This document shows, one piece after another, positions 15,691-25,468 of a stretch of 64,000 nucleotides of DNA (the first letter of the stretch is position 1; every line of letters starts with the position of its first letter). Origin of the DNA: Streptomyces sp. NBC_01142 (GTDB taxonomy: Bacteria > Actinomycetota > Actinomycetes > Streptomycetales > Streptomycetaceae); contig NZ_JAPEOR010000002.1 in NCBI RefSeq assembly GCF_026341125.1, positions 3,465,001 through 3,529,000 on the forward strand, read 5' to 3'. The notes below the pieces were generated by a model that searched no databases, was not told the origin of the DNA, and worked only from the letters and a program-made list of their open reading frames with translations. The position numbers were made by a program, and so were the translations under genes.

Positions 15691-18600
15691 GGCGGTACGG
15701 CACGGTCGGGAGGTACGTCTTCCAGGCCGCGCGGGACAGGCCGCTGCCGCCCGCCCGTACGCAGACCGCCTCGGCCGTACGCTCCGGGGCCAGCGGATAC
15801 CTGCGGACCGCGGTGTGCGGGGTCGTCACCCGCAGCTCGGAGTCGTCGTCGCCGAAGGCCAGGGCCAGCACCGGGCCGTCCGCGGGCGGCAGGGGCGAGC
15901 CCTGGGAGCGCGGGGACGCGGTGTCCCACAGCCGCAGCGCGCCGTCCGCGTCGCCGACGGCGACGGTGCGGCCGTCCGCCGAGAACGCGAGCGCCGGTAC
16001 CCGCCAGTCGTCGCGCTCAGGGGCGTCCGACACCGCGGGCGTCAGCACCGCGAGACGCTTTTTGCCCGTGCCGTCCCAGAGGGTGGTGCGGCCGGCGGAG
16101 TCGCTCATGGCGAGGTGGCGCCCATCGGGACTGAACGCCACCGCCAGGGCCCGGTCCTCGCCACGCATCACACGCGTCGCCCGGCCCGTCCCGGGGTCGA
16201 TCAGCCGACGGTGCTCGGTGAGCAGCCGGCCGTCGGGTGCCGTCGCCACGAGCGCGCCGTTCCGGTCGCGGCGCAGGATGGACCAGGTGCGTCCGCCGAG
16301 GGGCAGGGCGTCGATGGCGAGGGCCGACGACACGGCGGCCGTCCGGCCGTCGGGGCCGAGCGCGAGACCGTCGACACCGGGGCGTGGCGGGAGAGTCGAG
16401 ACCTTCGAGGACGCTGCGACGGTGCGTACGGTGACGGCGGCCGAGGCGTTGAGATGGGCGAAGGTCCGGCCGTCCTGGCTGAAGGCCATCAGGGTCGTGC
16501 AGGACCGCTCGCAGTCCGGTCCGCCGAAGGCCGTCCGCAGCCGGCCGCTGTCACCGTCCCGCAGCTCGACCTTCTGCCGGGCGGCGGTGGCGAGCGTGCT
16601 GCCGTCCGGGCCGAACCTGGCTGCGGCGAACGGCTGTTGGCGCGGTGGTCCCAGAGCCGCGGCGTCGAGCGCGACGGTCCGCATCGTACGGCCGGTCTGT
16701 TGGCTGTCCTGGTACCGCAGGACCCCGCCGTTCCCGCCCGCCATGTCCAGCCGCAGATCGTGCAGCCCCACGCCGGTGATGGGAAGACGGAGCACCGGCG
16801 ACGACGGATCGGCGGTCCGCCAGAGCCGGATCTCCTTCTCCGTGAGGGTCGCGACATGGGCGCCGTCCGCGCTGAACACGGTGTCCGACAAGTCGGAGGT
16901 GGGGATGCGGGGGCGTTCCCTGCCCGACCGTACGTCCCAGATACGCACCCCGGCCGCGGTGTCGACCGCCAGCGACCGGCCGTCGGGCGTGAATTGGTTC
17001 TCCTCCGACTCGCAGACCTTGGCTTGCGTGGCCCACGGGGTGGGCAGCCTGCGGCGTGCGCGTACGTCCCACACCTGGAGCGGCTCGTGGTCCGCGCAGA
17101 AGGCCAGCAGCCGGTCGTCCGCGCCGACTTCGAGCCTGCGGATCTCCTGCCGTGCGCGGCCGGTGTCGAGGAGCGTACGGCCCCGGCGCGTGTCCCACAG
17201 CCGGAGCGAGGCTCCGTGGCGGTGCACGGCGAAGATGCGCCCGCCCGGGGTGAACCAGCCGTCGGACTCGTCCCCCGGCGGCCCGAACGCCGGGCCGGTC
17301 AGCCGTCCGGTGGCCAGATCCCACAGCCGTACGCCGCGCGAGGTCCGGACGGCGACGGTACGGGTGTCGGGGCTGACGGCCACGATGTGCGCGGCGTGGC
17401 GGCCCAGGCCCGCGTACGCGGGGAGCTTGCGGCGCGTCGTGACGTCCCAGCGGTGCGTACGGTCCGGGCCGACCACCGTCAGGGTGCGGCCGTCCTGGCT
17501 CAGCCGCCGCCAGACGCCGTTGTCCTCCGGCATGAACTCGGACAACGGCGGGGTGAAGGTGTCCAGTTCACGCTGGGCGGCCGCGGCGAACAGGGCCTCC
17601 CGCGTCTCGGGGAGATCGGCGATCCGCCAGGCGGCCACGCCCAGCTGCATCGCGGTCCTGGGGTCGGAGTGCCGCATCGTGTCCGCGACGCCGGCGATCC
17701 GGCGCGCCTCCGCCTCGGTGGCCCGGCGGTCGCTGACCCGGCTCTGCTGCCAGGCGGTCAGCCCGGCGACGGCGGCGAGGCAGAGCAGTACGGAGAGGGT
17801 CACGGTAAGGGCGCGCAGCCGACGGGTGGTGCGGGCGGCGGCGCGCGTCTCGCGCTGATGCGCACAGAGGGAGGCGGTCAGGAACTCCCGCTCGGACACG
17901 GTCAGGAGGCCCCCCGCGCCCGTGCCGGTCTCCGCGCCCGTGCCGGTCTCCGTCCCCGCTCCGATCCCCGTCCCCGTGAATGCCGCCCGCGCAGACGCCA
18001 GCTGGCCGCCCCGGTACAGCGCTCCCGCGTCCCGGCCCAGCTCCTCCCACCTCGCCGCCGCCTCCGTCAGCCGGCGGTGCAGCCGCAGCCGGTCGCGGTC
18101 CTCCTCGATCCAGCCGTTCAGCCGCGGCCAACCGGTGATCAGCGCCTCGTGCGCGAGGTTCACGGCGCTGTCGTCGACGGTCAGCAGCCGGGCCCGAACC
18201 AGCCGCTCCAGCACCCTCCCGGCCTGCTCCGAGGTGACCAGCTCGTCCCGGGCGGCCGGGCGGCGGGTGTCCTGGGTGCCGTCACCGGGGGAGATCAGCC
18301 GCAGCAGCAGGGACCGGGCCGCTCGCGCCTCCCCCTCCGACAGGTCCGCAAAGACCTCCTCCGCCGTGTGCGCGATCGCGCCCTGCAGGCCGCCGATCGC
18401 CTCGTACGCGCTCTCGGTGAGCGTCCGGCCGCGCCGTCTGCGCCAGATCTCCAGCAGAGCGTGCGACATCAGCGGCAGCCCGCCCGGCTCGTCCGCGGCA
18501 TCGGCGACCATCCGGGCGGTCAGGGTGCGCTCCACGATCAGCCGCTGCACGGTGGCGGGCCCGACGACCGCCTCCCGCAGTTGCGCCGGTGTCATGGGCC

Positions 18601-19372
18601 CGACGAGCAGGGCGGAGTCCTTCAGGGCCTGGGCCAGCGCGGGATGTTCGGCGCACCGGCCGTAGAAGTCCGCGCGTACGGCGATGACGACGCGTGCGCC
18701 CGAGCCCAGCAACAGACCGATGAAGGCCGATCGTTCGGCCGTGTCGTGGCAGAGGGTGAAGATCTCCTCGAACTGGTCGACCAGGACCAGCGCGCCTTCC
18801 GTGAGCAGCGCGGCATGCGTACGGGCGGGGTGCGGTCCCGGTGTGAGGATGCGGATCACGTCCGGGCGCGGGCCGTCCTGCGCGGACTCGTCCCGCAGCG
18901 CCGGGACAAGACCCGCCCGAAGCAGCGAGGACTTACCGCTGCCGGACGCGCCGACGACCGCCGCGAAGCTGCGCCGCCGGGTCAGATCGAGAAGATCGGC
19001 GACGAGCTGTTCGCGGCCGAAGAAGTGGTCGCGGTCCTCGGGGCCGTACCGGGCGAGGCCGGGATAGGGGGCGGTCGCTTCTTCGTCGCTCGCGACGGGC
19101 TCCTCGGCGGCTTCGGCGACCGCCTCGCGCCAGCGTTTCTCCCAGCGGTCGGGGTCGCCGTCGCACGCGGCCGCGTAGGCGAGGGCGACGGGCAGCGACG
19201 GCAGGCGTTCACCGGCGGCGGCCGAGGAGAGGGTCGGCGCGGAGTAGGCGGAGTGCCGGGCCATTGCCCGATAGGTGGGGGTGCCCGCCTCGCGGCGGAG
19301 TTCGCGCAGGTCGTGGGCGAAACGCTGCACCGGCCCGGCGGCCGGGTCCAACGGCTTCTCGCGGCGCCCCAT
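15680..19372 (-). CDS. nSTAND1-type NTPase with N-terminal HTH and C-terminal WD40 repeats
   Basis: A 1230-residue STAND-class ATPase. Residues about 1-85 form an XRE-like HTH. The NTPase domain has Walker A G-A-S-G-S-G-K-S at 141-148 and Walker B A-L-V-L-V-D-Q-F-E-E at 194-203. A low-complexity G-T-E-T-G-T-G segment lies near 470-487, followed by one predicted membrane helix at about 519-541. A long array of WD40-type blades (F-S-P-D-G-R / L-W-D) runs from about 600 to 1220. Such proteins act as signal-sensing switches in regulation or conflict defence. The ATG at 19372 is divergent from the glycosyltransferase at 19464. No effector domain other than the HTH is seen. Confidence 0.87.
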   Translation of the reverse strand: MGRREKPLDPAAGPVQRFAHDLRELRREAGTPTYRAMARHSAYSAPTLSSAAAGERLPSLPVALAYAAACDGDPDRWEKRWREAVAEAAEEPVASDEEATAPYPGLARYGPEDRDHFFGREQLVADLLDLTRRRSFAAVVGASGSGKSSLLRAGLVPALRDESAQDGPRPDVIRILTPGPHPARTHAALLTEGALVLVDQFEEIFTLCHDTAERSAFIGLLLGSGARVVIAVRADFYGRCAEHPALAQALKDSALLVGPMTPAQLREAVVGPATVQRLIVERTLTARMVADAADEPGGLPLMSHALLEIWRRRRGRTLTESAYEAIGGLQGAIAHTAEEVFADLSEGEARAARSLLLRLISPGDGTQDTRRPAARDELVTSEQAGRVLERLVRARLLTVDDSAVNLAHEALITGWPRLNGWIEEDRDRLRLHRRLTEAAARWEELGRDAGALYRGGQLASARAAFTGTGIGAGTETGTGAETGTGAGGLLTVSEREFLTASLCAHQRETRAAARTTRRLRALTVTLSVLLCLAAVAGLTAWQQSRVSDRRATEAEARRIAGVADTMRHSDPRTAMQLGVAAWRIADLPETREALFAAAAQRELDTFTPPLSEFMPEDNGVWRRLSQDGRTLTVVGPDRTHRWDVTTRRKLPAYAGLGRHAAHIVAVSPDTRTVAVRTSRGVRLWDLATGRLTGPAFGPPGDESDGWFTPGGRIFAVHRHGASLRLWDTRRGRTLLDTGRARQEIRRLEVGADDRLLAFCADHEPLQVWDVRARRRLPTPWATQAKVCESEENQFTPDGRSLAVDTAAGVRIWDVRSGRERPRIPTSDLSDTVFSADGAHVATLTEKEIRLWRTADPSSPVLRLPITGVGLHDLRLDMAGGNGGVLRYQDSQQTGRTMRTVALDAAALGPPRQQPFAAARFGPDGSTLATAARQKVELRDGDSGRLRTAFGGPDCERSCTTLMAFSQDGRTFAHLNASAAVTVRTVAASSKVSTLPPRPGVDGLALGPDGRTAAVSSALAIDALPLGGRTWSILRRDRNGALVATAPDGRLLTEHRRLIDPGTGRATRVMRGEDRALAVAFSPDGRHLAMSDSAGRTTLWDGTGKKRLAVLTPAVSDAPERDDWRVPALAFSADGRTVAVGDADGALRLWDTASPRSQGSPLPPADGPVLALAFGDDDSELRVTTPHTAVRRYPLAPERTAEAVCVRAGGSGLSRAAWKTYLPTVPYRPTC

Positions 19373-19463
19373 CCCGTGTCTCCGTTCCCCCGACCTGGAG
19401 CGTAATTGATTGGTGTGGCGCAGGGGGCCTGCCCATCAATGAGCCGGCCGGTGGACTCGCCGC

Positions 19464-20963
19464 ATGATCGACACGGTTCAGAGGCTCGCTGCCCCACGCT
19501 CCGAAGCCGCCCCGCCTGTACGGCGGTTGGCGCTCCGTACGCGTACGGTCGCTCTCGCACCCGCGGCCCTGATGCTGGCTCTCGGGCTGTGGGGGATCGG
19601 CCGCGAGGACACCCTGTGGGGCGACGAGGCGGTGACGTACGAGATCGCGCACCGCACCGTGCCCGAGATCTGGCGGACGCTCGGCTCCATCGACGCCGTG
19701 CACGGCCTGTACTACCTCCTCATGCACACCGTGTTCGCCCTCTGGGACGGCGGGTTGGTGGCGCTGCGGCTGCCGTCCGTCCTGGCGATGTGCGCGACGG
19801 CGGCCGGAGTCGCGCTGATCGGCCGACGGCTGGCGGGACCGCGGGCCGGGCTGCTGGCCGGACTCGTCCTGGCGCTGCTGCCGACGGTGCAGCGGTACGC
19901 GCAGGAGGGCCGTTCGTATGCCCTGGTGTGCGCGCTGGTCACCTGGGGGACGTGGCTGCTGCTGAAGCGGTGGTGGGCGGCGTACGCGGTCGTGATGCTG
20001 TTCGCCTGTCTGCTGCACGAGTTCGCGGTGCTGGCGCTGCTCGCGCACGGCGTGACTGTCCTGCGTGCGGAGTCCGTGCCCGTCCTGCGCACGAAGAGGG
20101 TGCCCGTCCTGCGTACGGAGATGCGGCCGTGGGCCGTGGCCGCCCTCTGTGTGGCCGTGGGTCTCGCCCCGCTCGCCGTCTTCAGCACCACGCAGGCCGC
20201 GCAGGTCGACTGGATCGGCGCGCCGGGCGTGTCCGAGGTGGCCGCCTTCGCCGCCCTCGCGCTGCTGGGCCGGGCCTGCGCCCGCACCCCGGCGGGTGCG
20301 CGGGTCCGTGCCGTCGCCCTGCCTCTCCTGGTGCTGCCCATGGGCCTGTTGATGGCGGTCTCGTATGTGCACCCGCTCTTCGTCGACCGCTATGTGCTGC
20401 CGTACGTCATCGGGCTCGCGCTCCTGCTGGGCGCGGTGCTCGACCACTACTGGTCCCGGACGCTCGCGCTGTCGGCAGCGGCGGCGGTGCTGCTCACCCT
20501 GGTCGTCCACGGGCCGCAGCTGCGCTCCCCGGAGAGCCGCAAGAGCAACGTGGGGGCGGTCGCCCTCGCCGTACAGGAAGCGTCCCGGCCCGGCGACGGC
20601 CTGCTCTTCACGCCCAGCCGGCGGCGGGTGTGGACGCTGGTCCACCCGGACGCCTTCCGCGGGCTCACCGATCTCTCGCTGGAGCGCTCGCCCCGCGCCT
20701 CCGGCACACTGTTCGGCACCGAGGCCGCGCCCGACGACATCCGTGCCCGGATGCGGGCGAGCGGGCGCATCGTGGTGGTACAGGACCTGGTGGGCCAGCC
20801 GCTGGACGCGGTCGAGCCGGAGGTGGTGAAGCGGGAGGTGCTGCGTACGCACTTCCGGGAGTGCGGCAGCAGGACGGTCGGGCAGGCGCGGATCACGCTG
20901 TATGTACAGATCGACGGGCGGATCGGCGGGCGGATCGGCGCAGGCGGGTGTCGCACACCCTGA
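19464..20963 (+). CDS. GT-C (GT39-like) membrane glycosyltransferase
   Basis: A 499-residue multi-pass protein of the protein-mannosyltransferase-like GT-C fold. The first extracytoplasmic loop carries the W-G-D-E-A-V-T-Y-E motif with the acidic pair at 54-55, typical of polyprenol-phosphate-sugar-using enzymes. Roughly ten hydrophobic helices follow, ending about residue 360 with a soluble tail. A short internal repeat (V-P-V-L-R-T-x-x) occurs near residue 205. It probably transfers a sugar from a polyprenyl carrier at the outer face of the membrane. Start chosen at ATG 19464. Confidence 0.8.
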   Translation: MIDTVQRLAAPRSEAAPPVRRLALRTRTVALAPAALMLALGLWGIGREDTLWGDEAVTYEIAHRTVPEIWRTLGSIDAVHGLYYLLMHTVFALWDGGLVALRLPSVLAMCATAAGVALIGRRLAGPRAGLLAGLVLALLPTVQRYAQEGRSYALVCALVTWGTWLLLKRWWAAYAVVMLFACLLHEFAVLALLAHGVTVLRAESVPVLRTKRVPVLRTEMRPWAVAALCVAVGLAPLAVFSTTQAAQVDWIGAPGVSEVAAFAALALLGRACARTPAGARVRAVALPLLVLPMGLLMAVSYVHPLFVDRYVLPYVIGLALLLGAVLDHYWSRTLALSAAAAVLLTLVVHGPQLRSPESRKSNVGAVALAVQEASRPGDGLLFTPSRRRVWTLVHPDAFRGLTDLSLERSPRASGTLFGTEAAPDDIRARMRASGRIVVVQDLVGQPLDAVEPEVVKREVLRTHFRECGSRTVGQARITLYVQIDGRIGGRIGAGGCRTP

Positions 20964-20966
20964 CCC

Positions 20967-21404
20967 TCACCGCGGCGCGGGTTCCACCTCGAGGAAGCGG
21001 CGGCGGCGCGGGCCGCGGTACAGCAGCGCCTCCCAGCCCAGTTCGCCCAGCACTGCCGCGCACCGGGTGAGCCGCTGTTCCTCCTCCTGGGCCGCGCCGC
21101 TGCCTGCCGGGCCCAGCCAGTCCACGCAGACCATGTCCGCGCGGTCGGATGTGCGGACCCGGAAGCCCGTCGTCGTCCTGGCACCGGATGCGTCCAGGGC
21201 GGAGGGCGGGATGCCCGCGGCCTCCAGGGCCAGCGCAACCGCCCGCACCATCTGGTGGAGCTCCCAGGCCGCGGGTGCGGTGTTCGTCACCCGGCGGATC
21301 TGGAGCAGGCCGTCGAACGCCGTCCGCACCTCGGCGACCCGGCCGGGTCCGTCGGCCGCGGTCGGCGGCCCGTCGCCGGTGGCCACCTCGAACACGTCCC
21401 CCAC
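20967..21404 (-). CDS. hypothetical protein, 145 residues
   Basis: I do not recognise this protein. The GTG at 21404 has a GGGAGG site five bases upstream, better than any other start. The sequence is a mixed alpha/beta soluble protein with W-E-L-H-Q-M-V-R-A-V-A-L-A-L-E-A-A-G in the middle and a basic G-P-R-R-R-R-F-L-E-V motif near the end, with no signal peptide or membrane segment. It ends three bases from the stop of the convergent glycosyltransferase and is divergent from the GntR gene. Confidence 0.6.
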   Translation of the reverse strand: MGDVFEVATGDGPPTAADGPGRVAEVRTAFDGLLQIRRVTNTAPAAWELHQMVRAVALALEAAGIPPSALDASGARTTTGFRVRTSDRADMVCVDWLGPAGSGAAQEEEQRLTRCAAVLGELGWEALLYRGPRRRRFLEVEPAPR

Positions 21405-21497
21405 GTCGGCCTCCCTGCCCGCCACCGTACCGGCCGTGGAAACGCCGGTGCCCTGGCCTATCGTGTCCGGGACCCCCCGGCGAAGGAGAAGGCCACG

Positions 21498-22178
21498 ATG
21501 CGCGGCACCGGCAGCAACAGCGCTGTCACCCGCAACACCCTGCGTCAGCAGATCGCCGACGCGCTGCGTGACGAGGTGCTGGCCGGACGTTTGAAGCCGG
21601 GCCAGGAGTTCACCGTGAAGCAGATCGCCGAGCAGTACGGCGTCTCCGCGACCCCCGTCCGGGAAGCTCTCGTCGACCTCTCCGCCCAGGGGCTGCTCGA
21701 CTCCGACCAGCACCGCGGCTTCAAGGTCCACCAGTTCTCGCTCGACGACTACCGCGACATGATCGAGGCGCGTTCGCTGATCGGGGACGGCGTCTTCAAG
21801 CACGTTGCCGAGCGCGGTCCCAGCCGGCTGCACGGCAAGGCGCTGGTGTCCGTACGCCGCCGGGCCGAGGAGGCCGCCCGGGCCGCCCGCGGCGGTGATC
21901 TGGACATCCTCATCGGCTACGACCTGCGCTTCTGGCGCGAGCTGAGCTCGCTCGTCGCCAACCGCTACATCTCCGACTTCGTGTACCGGCTGCGCGTCCA
22001 GGTCTGGGTCTTCGCGGTCCCGTATCTGCGCGGCGACGCCGAGCTGTCCGAGTGGCTGTGGAGCGGTCACGAGGAGCTCGTGGACGCCGTCACCCGCGGC
22101 GACGAGGAGGCCGTGCGCGCGGTGATCCGTGCGTACAACGACCATGCGCTCGCCTGGGCGGATCGGCTGGAGCAGTGA
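21498..22178 (+). CDS. GntR-family (FadR/FCD-type) regulator
   Basis: A 226-residue regulator. The winged helix at about 12-75 contains the GntR signature L-R-D-E-V-L-A-G-R-L-K-P-G-Q and S-A-T-P-V-R-E-A-L. The rest is a helical FCD effector-binding domain with the conserved W-R and H-x-x-L positions. The start has a GAAGGAGAAGG site. Its stop overlaps the GTG of the next gene (GTGA), so it is co-translated with a glycosyltransferase fusion protein. The ligand is unknown. Confidence 0.9.
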   Translation: MRGTGSNSAVTRNTLRQQIADALRDEVLAGRLKPGQEFTVKQIAEQYGVSATPVREALVDLSAQGLLDSDQHRGFKVHQFSLDDYRDMIEARSLIGDGVFKHVAERGPSRLHGKALVSVRRRAEEAARAARGGDLDILIGYDLRFWRELSSLVANRYISDFVYRLRVQVWVFAVPYLRGDAELSEWLWSGHEELVDAVTRGDEEAVRAVIRAYNDHALAWADRLEQ

Positions 22179-24727
22179 CCGTGAGCGAGACCGCGACCGT
22201 GAGCGGGGACCTGAGCGTGGCCGTGGACCTGAGCGTCGTCGTCCCGGCGTACAACGAGGAGGCGCGGCTGCGTCCCACGCTGGACGCCATCTGCGCACAC
22301 CTGCGCGCGGAACCGGGCCGCTGGGGCAGCTGGGAGCTGATCGTCGTCGACGACGGCTCCACCGACGCCACCGCGAAGATCGCCCGGGAGGCCGCGGCAG
22401 AGGAGCCGCGCATCCACCTGATCTCCGGCGACGGCAACCGCGGCAAGGGCAGCGCCCTGCGGCTGGGCGTGCTCGCCTCCTACGGCCGGCGCGTCCTGGT
22501 CACCGACGCCGACCTCGCGACGCCCATCGAGGAACTCGACCGCCTCGACAAGCAGCTCGCCGCGGAGGACAGCGCGGCGGCGATCGGCTCGCGCGCGCAC
22601 CCCGACTCCCGTATCGAGGTGCACCAGCGCCGGATGCGCGAATGGCTCGGCCGGATGGGCAACCGACTCATACGGGCCGTCGCCGTTCCCGGCATCCATG
22701 ACACCCAGTGCGGCTTCAAGCTCTTCGACGGCGACAGGGCGCGCGCCGCCTTCGCCGACTCGCGGCTCGACGGATGGGGCATCGACGTCGAGATACTGCG
22801 GTTCTTCCGGCGGGAGGGCTGGCCCGTGACCGAGGTCCCGGTGCGCTGGTCGCACCAGGCGGGCTCGAAGGTCAGACCGCTGGACTACGGCAGGGTGCTG
22901 CTGGAACTGGTGAGACTGAAGGCGCGTGCCGTACGGCGTGCGGACCTCGCCGTCCTGGGCCTCTTCCTCGTCGCCTCCGTACTGCTCTACAAAGACCTGT
23001 GGGCGGACCTCGACCGCGGCTATCTCGCCGACGCGGGGTCGGACCAGAACCAGTGGGAGTGGTTCTTCGCGGTCACCGCCGACAATGTCGCGCATCTGCG
23101 GAATCCGCTGTTCACGACTCTGCAGGGGCATCCCGAGGGCGTGAACCTGATGGCGAACACCGTCATGCTCGGGCTCTCCGTCCCCTTCACACCGGTGACC
23201 CTGCTCCTCGGGCCGACCGTCACCTGGGCGCTCGTGCTCACGCTCGGTCTGGCCGCGACCGCCGCAGCCTGGTACTGGCTGATCGCGCGGCGGCTGGTCC
23301 GCAACCGGTGGGCGGCCGCGCTCGGCGGAGCGCTCGCCGCGTTCGCGCCGCCGATGATCTCGCACGGCAACGCGCACCCCAACTTCCTCGTCCTGTTCAT
23401 GATTCCGCTGATCGTGGACCGGGCGCTGCGGCTGTGCGAGGGCGAGGGCGGGAGCGAGGGCAATCGCGAGGGCGGGACCGGGCGCGGGGGCGGGGCCGGG
23501 GCCGGGGGCCGCAACAACGTCGTACGCGACGGGGTGCTGCTCGGCCTGTTCGCGACGTACCAGATCTTCCTCGGCGAGGAGGCGCTGCTGCTCGCGGTGA
23601 TGGGCATGCTGCTCTTCGCCCTCTCGTACGCGCTGGTGCGCCGCGATGTGGCACGCGCCGCATGGCGGCCCCTGCTGCGCGGGCTCGGCATCGCAGCCGT
23701 GGTCTGTCTGCCGCTGGTCGCCTTCCCGCTGGCCTGGCAGTTCTTCGGCCCGCAGAGCTACACGAGCGTGCTGCACGGCGACAACGCGGGCAACAGCCTG
23801 CTCGCCTTCCTCCAGTTCGCGGGCCGCTCGTTGATGGGCTCCGACGAGGGTGCCGACCCGCTCGCGATGAACCGCACCGAGCAGAACGCCTTCTACGGCT
23901 GGCCGCTGATCGCCCTCGCCGTGGCGATCGTGGTGCGGCTGTGGCGGCTCGCGCTGGTCAAGGCGCTGGCGTTCACGGCGGTCGTGGCGGCGTTCCTGTC
24001 CCTCGGGCCCACGTTCCGTATCCCGTACACGGACATCGTCCTGCCCGGCCCGTGGCGGGCGCTGGCGCACCAGCCGCTCTTCGAGTCGGTCATCGAGTCG
24101 CGGGTGGCGATGATCTGCGCGCCGGTGCTCGGCGTCCTGGTCGCGCTGGCGGCCGACCGGCTGCTGGTCACGCGGGAGCGCGTGCACCGGGTGGCCGGCC
24201 TGGCCGCGGTGGCGGCGGCGCTGCTGCCGGTGCTGCCGACGCCGTACCCGGTGCGGGAGCGCGCCGAGATCCCGGCGTTCTTCACTGAGGGGATGTACCG
24301 CGCGTACGTCTTTGAGGACGAATCGGTCGTCACCGTGCCGCTGCCCCACCCCGGCAGTGCGGAGGCCCTGTACTGGCAGTCGGCCACCGGGCTCGGCTTC
24401 TCCGTTGCCGGCGGCTACTTCAACGGCCCATGGGGACCGGAGCGGATGGGAATCTACGGCGCGACGCCCCGCCACACCTCCAACCTCCTCAACGACGTCC
24501 GCAACAGCGGACGCGCCCCGGTGCTCGCGGACGGCTGGCAGAAGCAGGCACGGGCCGACCTGGAGGCATGGAAGGCGGGCGTGGTGGTGCTGGTGCCGCA
24601 GCACAACGAGGCGGCGCTGTACGAGACGGTGGAGAAACTCCTCGGGCGGCCGGGGGAGCGAGTGGGCGGCGTCTGGGTATGGGACGTGGGAGGCGCGGCG
24701 CCGACCGGCGGAGGGGTACGGAGCTGA
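22175..24727 (+). CDS. GT2 dolichyl-phosphate-sugar synthase fused to a multi-pass membrane domain
   Basis: An 850-residue fusion. Residues about 18-240 are a GT2 domain of the dolichyl/polyprenyl-phosphate mannose synthase type: V-V-V-P-A-Y-N-E-E, V-V-D-D-G-S-T-D-A-T, V-T-D-A-D-L-A-T-P and D-T-Q-C-G-F-K-L-F are all present. From about residue 250 there are ten or more hydrophobic helices resembling YfhO/GT-C membrane proteins, interrupted by a glycine-rich insert near 415-435. The protein may make a polyprenyl-phosphate sugar inside and use or flip it in the membrane. The GTG start at 22175 overlaps the GntR stop and has a CTGGAG site. Confidence 0.82.
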   Translation: MTVSETATVSGDLSVAVDLSVVVPAYNEEARLRPTLDAICAHLRAEPGRWGSWELIVVDDGSTDATAKIAREAAAEEPRIHLISGDGNRGKGSALRLGVLASYGRRVLVTDADLATPIEELDRLDKQLAAEDSAAAIGSRAHPDSRIEVHQRRMREWLGRMGNRLIRAVAVPGIHDTQCGFKLFDGDRARAAFADSRLDGWGIDVEILRFFRREGWPVTEVPVRWSHQAGSKVRPLDYGRVLLELVRLKARAVRRADLAVLGLFLVASVLLYKDLWADLDRGYLADAGSDQNQWEWFFAVTADNVAHLRNPLFTTLQGHPEGVNLMANTVMLGLSVPFTPVTLLLGPTVTWALVLTLGLAATAAAWYWLIARRLVRNRWAAALGGALAAFAPPMISHGNAHPNFLVLFMIPLIVDRALRLCEGEGGSEGNREGGTGRGGGAGAGGRNNVVRDGVLLGLFATYQIFLGEEALLLAVMGMLLFALSYALVRRDVARAAWRPLLRGLGIAAVVCLPLVAFPLAWQFFGPQSYTSVLHGDNAGNSLLAFLQFAGRSLMGSDEGADPLAMNRTEQNAFYGWPLIALAVAIVVRLWRLALVKALAFTAVVAAFLSLGPTFRIPYTDIVLPGPWRALAHQPLFESVIESRVAMICAPVLGVLVALAADRLLVTRERVHRVAGLAAVAAALLPVLPTPYPVRERAEIPAFFTEGMYRAYVFEDESVVTVPLPHPGSAEALYWQSATGLGFSVAGGYFNGPWGPERMGIYGATPRHTSNLLNDVRNSGRAPVLADGWQKQARADLEAWKAGVVVLVPQHNEAALYETVEKLLGRPGERVGGVWVWDVGGAAPTGGGVRS

Positions 24728-24817
24728 CCGGCACTCTTCGCTGAACGAACGGGTGGCACTACGCTGTCCCGACCATCGCACGAATGCGTAAGAACCCCTT
24801 GGAGAGCGAGCCTTCCC

Positions 24818-25468
24818 TTGGCCTGTGACCTGTGGCTGGTCCCCCTCGTCGATGTGCTGTGTCACAGCCCCGACAATCCCTTCGCCGAAGAGATCGCGTC
24901 CTACGACAAGGCCCTGACCGACGCCAGTCTGCCCACGGTCCCGGTCTTCGCCTATATGCCGGGCCTGTCGGGCGATGTGGCGCCGGTAGCAGGCTTCGAC
25001 TACGACGCGCTGCACTTCCTGCGCCGTGCGTATCTGCTCCAGCTGTGCGGTCTGGCGGTGACGCCGGTCGACGAACTGGGCGGTGACTACGAGCAGTTGC
25101 TGGAGATGTTCGAGCCGACGGCGCAGAGCTCGCATCTGGTCTGGCACTACGACCACGCGGGGGCGTACGTCCCCGTGGACTTTGCATCGCCGCTGTCCAA
25201 CGACGAACTGCTGTCGGGCGGCGGACCCTTGGGCTCCACGCAGGGTCTGCTGCGCGAACTGGAGTACGTCGCGCCGTCGATCGGCATCGACCCGGCGAAC
25301 CCGCCGGAGGCTCCGCAGCCGCCCGAGCGGCCCACGTCGCTGGAGGAGCCGGCCGGCCCGATTCCCTACGACGAGAGCCCGTTCGCACGGGAGAGGTATG
25401 TGTGGCTGGGGCTGCATGCGGCGGCGACGCGCAGCCTGGGCCAGGGATCCATGATCATTTTCAGCTGA
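24818..25468 (+). CDS. conserved hypothetical actinobacterial protein
   Basis: A 216-residue soluble protein whose function I cannot assign. The TTG at 24818 gives the N terminus M-A-C-D-L-W-L-V-P-L-V-D-V, with a GGAGAGCGAG site upstream. Notable segments are L-C-H-S-P-D-N-P-F and D-Y-D-A-L-H-F-L-R-R-A-Y. A V-W-H-Y-D-H-A-G-A-Y-V-P-V-D-F segment resembles a small ligand or metal site. A proline-rich insert lies near residue 165. It follows the glycosyltransferase fusion in the same direction by 90 bases. Confidence 0.65.
   Translation: MACDLWLVPLVDVLCHSPDNPFAEEIASYDKALTDASLPTVPVFAYMPGLSGDVAPVAGFDYDALHFLRRAYLLQLCGLAVTPVDELGGDYEQLLEMFEPTAQSSHLVWHYDHAGAYVPVDFASPLSNDELLSGGGPLGSTQGLLRELEYVAPSIGIDPANPPEAPQPPERPTSLEEPAGPIPYDESPFARERYVWLGLHAAATRSLGQGSMIIFS

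Noticed and set aside
15491..19405. A plus-strand open frame of about 1300 codons opposite the nSTAND1 gene
   Set aside because: The minus-strand protein has clear Walker and WD40 motifs; the plus-strand frame has none.
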